Of a DNA stretch of 9,498 nucleotides, positions 6,643 through 9,498 are shown piece after piece. Position 1 is the stretch's first letter. Each line of letters opens with the position of its first letter. The translations under genes and the position numbers were made by a program. Under the pieces are notes generated by a model that worked only from the letters and a program-made list of their open reading frames with translations, was not told where the DNA came from and ran no database searches. The stretch is from a bacterium (GTDB lineage Bacteria; JAMCPX01), in NCBI GenBank assembly GCA_021792615.1, contig JAJYUJ010000061.1, positions 1 through 9,498 on the forward strand, in the 5' to 3' direction.

Positions 6643-7305
6643 ATGAACAAATCCAGACCTGACATCGTTACGATCATCAAGCGGTTGAAGAAGGTATACA
6701 AACAATGGGATGTTCCCATTGTAACGTTGATCAGCAACAGGAGCCATGATCCGTTCAGGATACTGATAGCGACGATCCTCAGCCAGAGAACGAAGGACGC
6801 TGTTACGGCCCGGGCATCGGAAAGTCTTTTTAAGGCGGCATCCACGCCGCATGCGATGGCAGGCATGCCGGTAAGGCAGATTCAGGATATCATATACCCG
6901 GTTGGCTTCTACAGGGTAAAGGCAGGGTGGATCAGGGTTGTTGCACAGGCAATCGACGGCAGGTACAAGGGCGTTGTGCCGGACACCATCGAAGAGCTCG
7001 TAAAACTCCCGGGGGTCGGGAGGAAGACCGCAAATCTCGTTGTTGGACTTGGATATCGAAAACCTGCGATATGCGTCGACACGCATGTACACAGGATCTC
7101 GAACAGATTCGGGTATATAAAAACAAAAACACCGTTTGAATCAGAAATGGCTCTGCGGAAAAAACTACCCGTACGATACTGGATCATCTACAACGACCTG
7201 CTCGTTGCGCTCGGCCAGGCGATCTGTCATCCGGTATCTCCGAGATGTTCAATCTGCCCCGTTACGGCATACTGCATGAAGACCGGCGTCGGAAGAAGCA
7301 GATGA
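6643..7305 (+). CDS. nth: Endonuclease III, iron-sulfur DNA glycosylase/AP lyase
   Basis: Nth removes oxidised pyrimidines from DNA and cleaves at the resulting abasic site (base excision repair). The 220-residue protein has the complete family signature: an early helix block with ILIATILSQRTKDAV, the helix-hairpin-helix LPGVGRKTANLVV with catalytic Lys K128, and VDTHVHRISNR with catalytic Asp D146. The K-to-D spacing of 18 equals that of E. coli K120/D138. The C-terminal [4Fe-4S] motif C-x6-C-x2-C-x5-C is intact at C195, C202, C205 and C211. The GQAICHPVSPRCSICP form of the cluster region resembles versions seen in anaerobes and archaea more than the E. coli one. A 140-base gap precedes the gene, so it may have its own promoter, though none stands out; cstA follows after 50 bases. 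Confidence 0.96.
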   Translation: MNKSRPDIVTIIKRLKKVYKQWDVPIVTLISNRSHDPFRILIATILSQRTKDAVTARASESLFKAASTPHAMAGMPVRQIQDIIYPVGFYRVKAGWIRVVAQAIDGRYKGVVPDTIEELVKLPGVGRKTANLVVGLGYRKPAICVDTHVHRISNRFGYIKTKTPFESEMALRKKLPVRYWIIYNDLLVALGQAICHPVSPRCSICPVTAYCMKTGVGRSR

Positions 7306-7341
7306 CTTGCATTTTTTACATCAAGTTTGTTATTCAATGAC

Positions 7342-7347
7342 AGGAGG
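7342..7347 (+). promoter_or_regulatory. Shine-Dalgarno of cstA
   Basis: AGGAGG stands eight bases before ATG 7356, good spacing that fixes the cstA start. No convincing promoter is seen in the 50-base nth-cstA gap. Confidence 0.8.
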
Positions 7348-7355
7348 ACGTTGTT

Positions 7356-9200
7356 ATGAATTCCGTGTATCTTTTGCTTGCAGGACTGGGCGTTTTCGCG
7401 ATCGGCTACCGGTACTACTCTGCGTTTATAGCTGCAAAGGTGCTGAGCCTCGACGAAACAAGGAAAACTCCGGCTTATGCAAAAAATGACGGCAAGGATT
7501 TTGTGCCGACCAACAGGTTTGTGCTGTTCGGACATCACTTTGCGGCAATAGCCGGGGCAGGCCCTCTGATAGGACCGGTTCTTGCAGCCCAGTTCGGATT
7601 TCTGCCCGGTGCCGTGTGGATCATCTTCGGTGCGGTGATAGCCGGTGCTGTCCATGATATTGTCATCCTTTTTGCTTCGGTGCGCAACGGCGGCGAGGCT
7701 CTGCATAACATCGCACGAAGGTACATGGGAAGACTCAGCGGCATCACGACCGCACTTGCCACCTTATTCATCATCATAACTGCCCTGGCAGGGCTTGCCA
7801 TAGCTGTTGTCAATTCCATGAACGAAAGTTCCTGGGGTACGTTTACCATTGGGTTTACCATACCGGTCGCATTGCTTGTCGGATGGTATATGAAAAGCCT
7901 TCGCCCGGATAAGATCGCAGAGGCAAGCGTCATCGGAGTGGTGCTCGTGCTCGCAGGCGTAATCTTCGGGCGGATCATACAGCAATCGTCTTTTTCATCA
8001 TGGTTTATGTTTTCCCGGCACCAGCTTTCCATCATGCTTGCCGTATATGGGTTTACCGCATCGGTCCTGCCGGTCTGGCTCTTGCTCGCCCCAAGAGATT
8101 ACCTGAGCACCTACATGAAGCTCGGCACCATAGCCCTGCTTGCACTGGGCATATTTATTGCACATCCCTATTTACAGATGCCTGCTTTGACAAAATTCAT
8201 ACACGGAGGCGGACCGATAATACCCGGCAAGGTATGGCCGTACGTATTTATCACCATCGCGTGCGGGGCAATATCGGGCTTTCACGCACTCATAAGCTCG
8301 GGAACGACCCCCAAGATGCTCAAGAATGAGAAGGACATACGGTTCATCGGTTATGGCGCCATGGTTACCGAGGGCTTTGTCGCTTTGATGGCACTGATCG
8401 CTGCAAGCGTTTTGCCGCCGGGCGATTATTTTGCTATCAATACAGCCCCGGCAGTATTTGCTAAGCTCGGGATGAGCACGATTCACATGAACGAGCTCTC
8501 GAGGCTGGTCGGAGAAAATATCACCGGCAGACCCGGAGGCGCAGTATCGCTTGCAGTCGGCATGGCATATATTTTCGGGAATATACCGGGATTAAAAACG
8601 CTGATGTCGTACTGGTATCACTTTGCCATTATGTTCGAGGCACTCTTTATTCTTACGACCATAGACGCGGGTACGAGGGTCGGAAGGTATATCCTGCAGG
8701 AGTCTGTCGGGAGTATTATACCAAAGGTAAAAGAGATCTCATGGTGGCCCGGGGTCATTATTACGAGTGCCGTGATATCCGTTTCATGGGGATACCTTTT
8801 GTACTTCGGGAGTATCAGTACGATCTGGCCGATGTTCGGCGTCGCGAATCAACTGCTCGCAGTCATTGCGCTGACCATAGGCACCACGTTCATCCTCCAT
8901 CATGCCCCCAAAAAAGTGTACAGTCTGATTACCTTTCTTCCGTTTGTCTTCATGTTTGTCGTTACCTTTACTGCGGGTCTTGAAAATATATTCGACATCT
9001 ATATAAAGCAGCACACGACAACAGCGCAGGTAAACATCGTTTTGACGGCATCCATGCTGGTCCTTGTTCTGCTGATAGCACTCGACGGCATACGGAACTG
9101 GTTCAATATCCTTACCGGCAGAGCAAAGCCCGTTTCAGAAGATCAAGCCTCAGAGCCTATCCCGGACGATGTCCGGCGTTCGATAGACAACCTGGAGTAA
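7356..9200 (+). CDS. cstA: CstA-family carbon-starvation / pyruvate-peptide transporter
   Basis: CstA proteins are multi-pass inner-membrane transporters. E. coli CstA and BtsT take up pyruvate, and CstA has also been linked to peptide use during starvation. The 614 residues are dominated by hydrophobic helices. Hallmark blocks are FGHHFAAIAGAGPLIGPVLA (58-77), VHDIVILFASVRNGGEAL (99-116), WLLLAPRDYLSTYMK (241-255), ISGFHALISSGTTPKML (306-322) and, in the C-terminal CstA_5TM part, YWYHFAIMFEALFILTTIDA. The last ~40 residues form a soluble acidic tail. It is shorter than the ~700-residue enterobacterial proteins, as in many CstA homologues outside that group. No btsSR-like two-component regulator is in the window, so induction and substrate (pyruvate, peptides or another small acid) are open. 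It follows nth by 50 bases and is the last gene before the repeat-rich tail. Confidence 0.95.
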   Translation: MNSVYLLLAGLGVFAIGYRYYSAFIAAKVLSLDETRKTPAYAKNDGKDFVPTNRFVLFGHHFAAIAGAGPLIGPVLAAQFGFLPGAVWIIFGAVIAGAVHDIVILFASVRNGGEALHNIARRYMGRLSGITTALATLFIIITALAGLAIAVVNSMNESSWGTFTIGFTIPVALLVGWYMKSLRPDKIAEASVIGVVLVLAGVIFGRIIQQSSFSSWFMFSRHQLSIMLAVYGFTASVLPVWLLLAPRDYLSTYMKLGTIALLALGIFIAHPYLQMPALTKFIHGGGPIIPGKVWPYVFITIACGAISGFHALISSGTTPKMLKNEKDIRFIGYGAMVTEGFVALMALIAASVLPPGDYFAINTAPAVFAKLGMSTIHMNELSRLVGENITGRPGGAVSLAVGMAYIFGNIPGLKTLMSYWYHFAIMFEALFILTTIDAGTRVGRYILQESVGSIIPKVKEISWWPGVIITSAVISVSWGYLLYFGSISTIWPMFGVANQLLAVIALTIGTTFILHHAPKKVYSLITFLPFVFMFVVTFTAGLENIFDIYIKQHTTTAQVNIVLTASMLVLVLLIALDGIRNWFNILTGRAKPVSEDQASEPIPDDVRRSIDNLE

Positions 9201-9201
9201 G

Positions 9202-9212
9202 CCCCGTTAGAA
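9202..9212 (+). repeat. Single copy of CCCCGTTAGAA repeat just after cstA
   Basis: CCCCGTTAGAA begins one base after the cstA stop codon. It is identical to the core of the repeat at 9388-9400 and complementary to the copy at 9471-9483. It may mark the left end of a larger repeat-bounded unit (9202-9482) or be an isolated half-element. Confidence 0.7.
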
Positions 9213-9219
9213 GGACCTT

Positions 9220-9280
9220 ACCGGCATATCCGCCTGCGGCGGAGAAAATGGCGGGGCGTATAGCCGGTTCTTTCATTTTT
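9220..9280 (+). terminator. Probable terminator of cstA containing a GC palindrome
   Basis: ACCGGC (9220-9225) pairs with GCCGGT (9263-9268). Inside, TCCGCC TGC GGCGGA (9229-9243) forms a perfect 6-bp hairpin with a three-base loop. The outer stem is followed by T-rich tctttcattttt (9269-9280). Position 20 bases after the cstA stop fits a Rho-independent terminator, although the outer stem encloses unpaired sequence and the T-run is interrupted. The GC palindrome may be a dispersed repeat recruited as terminator. Confidence 0.5.
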
Positions 9281-9294
9281 AACCCAAAAAATGC

Positions 9295-9359
9295 AATAAG
9301 GAAATTTACTTATTCGCTCAATCCCGCGATCCACCTGATATCTATAAGTTTCCTTATAG
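9295..9359 (+). repeat. Pair of hairpins with mutually exclusive pairing
   Basis: AATAAG (9295-9300) pairs with CTTATT (9309-9314). CTATAAG (9342-9348) pairs with CTTATAG (9353-9359) around a TTTC loop. Alternatively ATAAGGAAA (9296-9304) pairs perfectly with TTTCCTTAT (9349-9357), excluding both local hairpins. No open frame covers this stretch. Its function is unknown. Confidence 0.45.
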
Positions 9360-9387
9360 GAACGAGATTTTAGTCCTCTGTATGTTC

Positions 9388-9483
9388 ACCCCGTTAGAAA
9401 CTCAGCAGATGATAATTTGTACGACGATAGATTGAAAATTTATTATAAAAACATCTGTATTATTCCGACATTTCTAACGGGGT
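9388..9483. repeat. 96-bp palindromic element with 13-bp terminal inverted repeats (REP/MITE-like)
   Basis: ACCCCGTTAGAAA (9388-9400) and TTTCTAACGGGGT (9471-9483) are perfect inverted repeats. Inside, CAGATG (9406-9411) pairs with CATCTG (9452-9457) and ATAAT (9412-9416) with ATTAT (9442-9446), so the unit can fold as one long, bulged hairpin. It has no coding capacity. From memory, palindromes with this core are dispersed in anaerobic bacterial genomes; they resemble REP elements mobilised by Y1 transposases, or short non-autonomous transposon derivatives. No clear target-site duplication is visible: TATG occurs near both ends but not adjacent to them. Confidence 0.7.
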
Positions 9484-9498
9484 TTATATGCTATTACC

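Noticed and set aside
7307-7336. Sigma-70 promoter in front of cstA (TTGCAT ... TATTCA)
   Set aside because: The -10 candidate matches the consensus poorly and the spacer is 18 bases; it is not distinguishable from chance AT-rich sequence.
7535-8035. A 166-codon minus-strand open frame opposite cstA
   Set aside because: It mirrors the hydrophobic-helix codons of cstA, a common source of spurious antisense frames, and has no ribosome-binding site of note.
9381-9490. TATG target-site duplication flanking the 96-bp element
   Set aside because: The two TATG copies are three bases away from each inverted-repeat end, and a four-base match is expected by chance.

Overview
The window holds nine genes, all on the + strand: one cut off at the left edge, then eight complete ones. 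Base composition is moderate. The mix suggests an anaerobic, probably uncultivated bacterium of the Desulfobacterota/Syntrophia type: compact co-directional genes, an MmgE/PrpD-family enzyme, a short CstA-type transporter, and scattered palindromic and heptamer repeats. This placement is an inference from gene style only; there is no rRNA or other strong marker.

Layout. Positions 1-159 are the coiled-coil C-terminal end of an unrecognised protein. Eleven bases later comes purN (171-1079), a complete glycinamide ribonucleotide formyltransferase with an 87-residue N-terminal extension made of tandem repeats. It is followed by a degenerate FAD/NAD(P)-oxidoreductase-like protein (1100-2419) and an SRPBCC ligand-binding-fold protein (2430-2873), both closely spaced. 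After a 71-base gap comes cutA (2945-3295), whose stop overlaps the start of an exported calcineurin-type metallophosphoesterase (3292-4914). An MmgE/PrpD-family protein follows 13 bases later (4928-6502). A 140-base gap with several inverted repeats separates this run from nth, endonuclease III (6643-7305), and cstA, a carbon-starvation/pyruvate-type transporter (7356-9200). The last 298 bases contain no gene. They hold a possible terminator and a cluster of inverted repeats built on ACCCCGTTAGAAA.

How the genes fit together. Tight spacing, one stop/start overlap and good ribosome-binding sites point to one or two polycistronic units: left edge to 6502, and perhaps nth-cstA. The products (purine synthesis, metal-tolerance protein, phosphoesterase, DNA repair, transport) do not form an obvious single pathway, so this looks like ordinary chromosomal housekeeping content. 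No phage, CRISPR, toxin-antitoxin or biosynthetic cluster is visible.

The most unusual feature is the purN 5' end. A 252-base tract with 7-, 21- and 84-base periodicity is read in frame into the enzyme and ends exactly where the family's normal start methionine should be; that codon is CTG here. The second is the ACCCCGTTAGAAA inverted-repeat cluster after cstA, which looks like a REP-like or MITE-like element.
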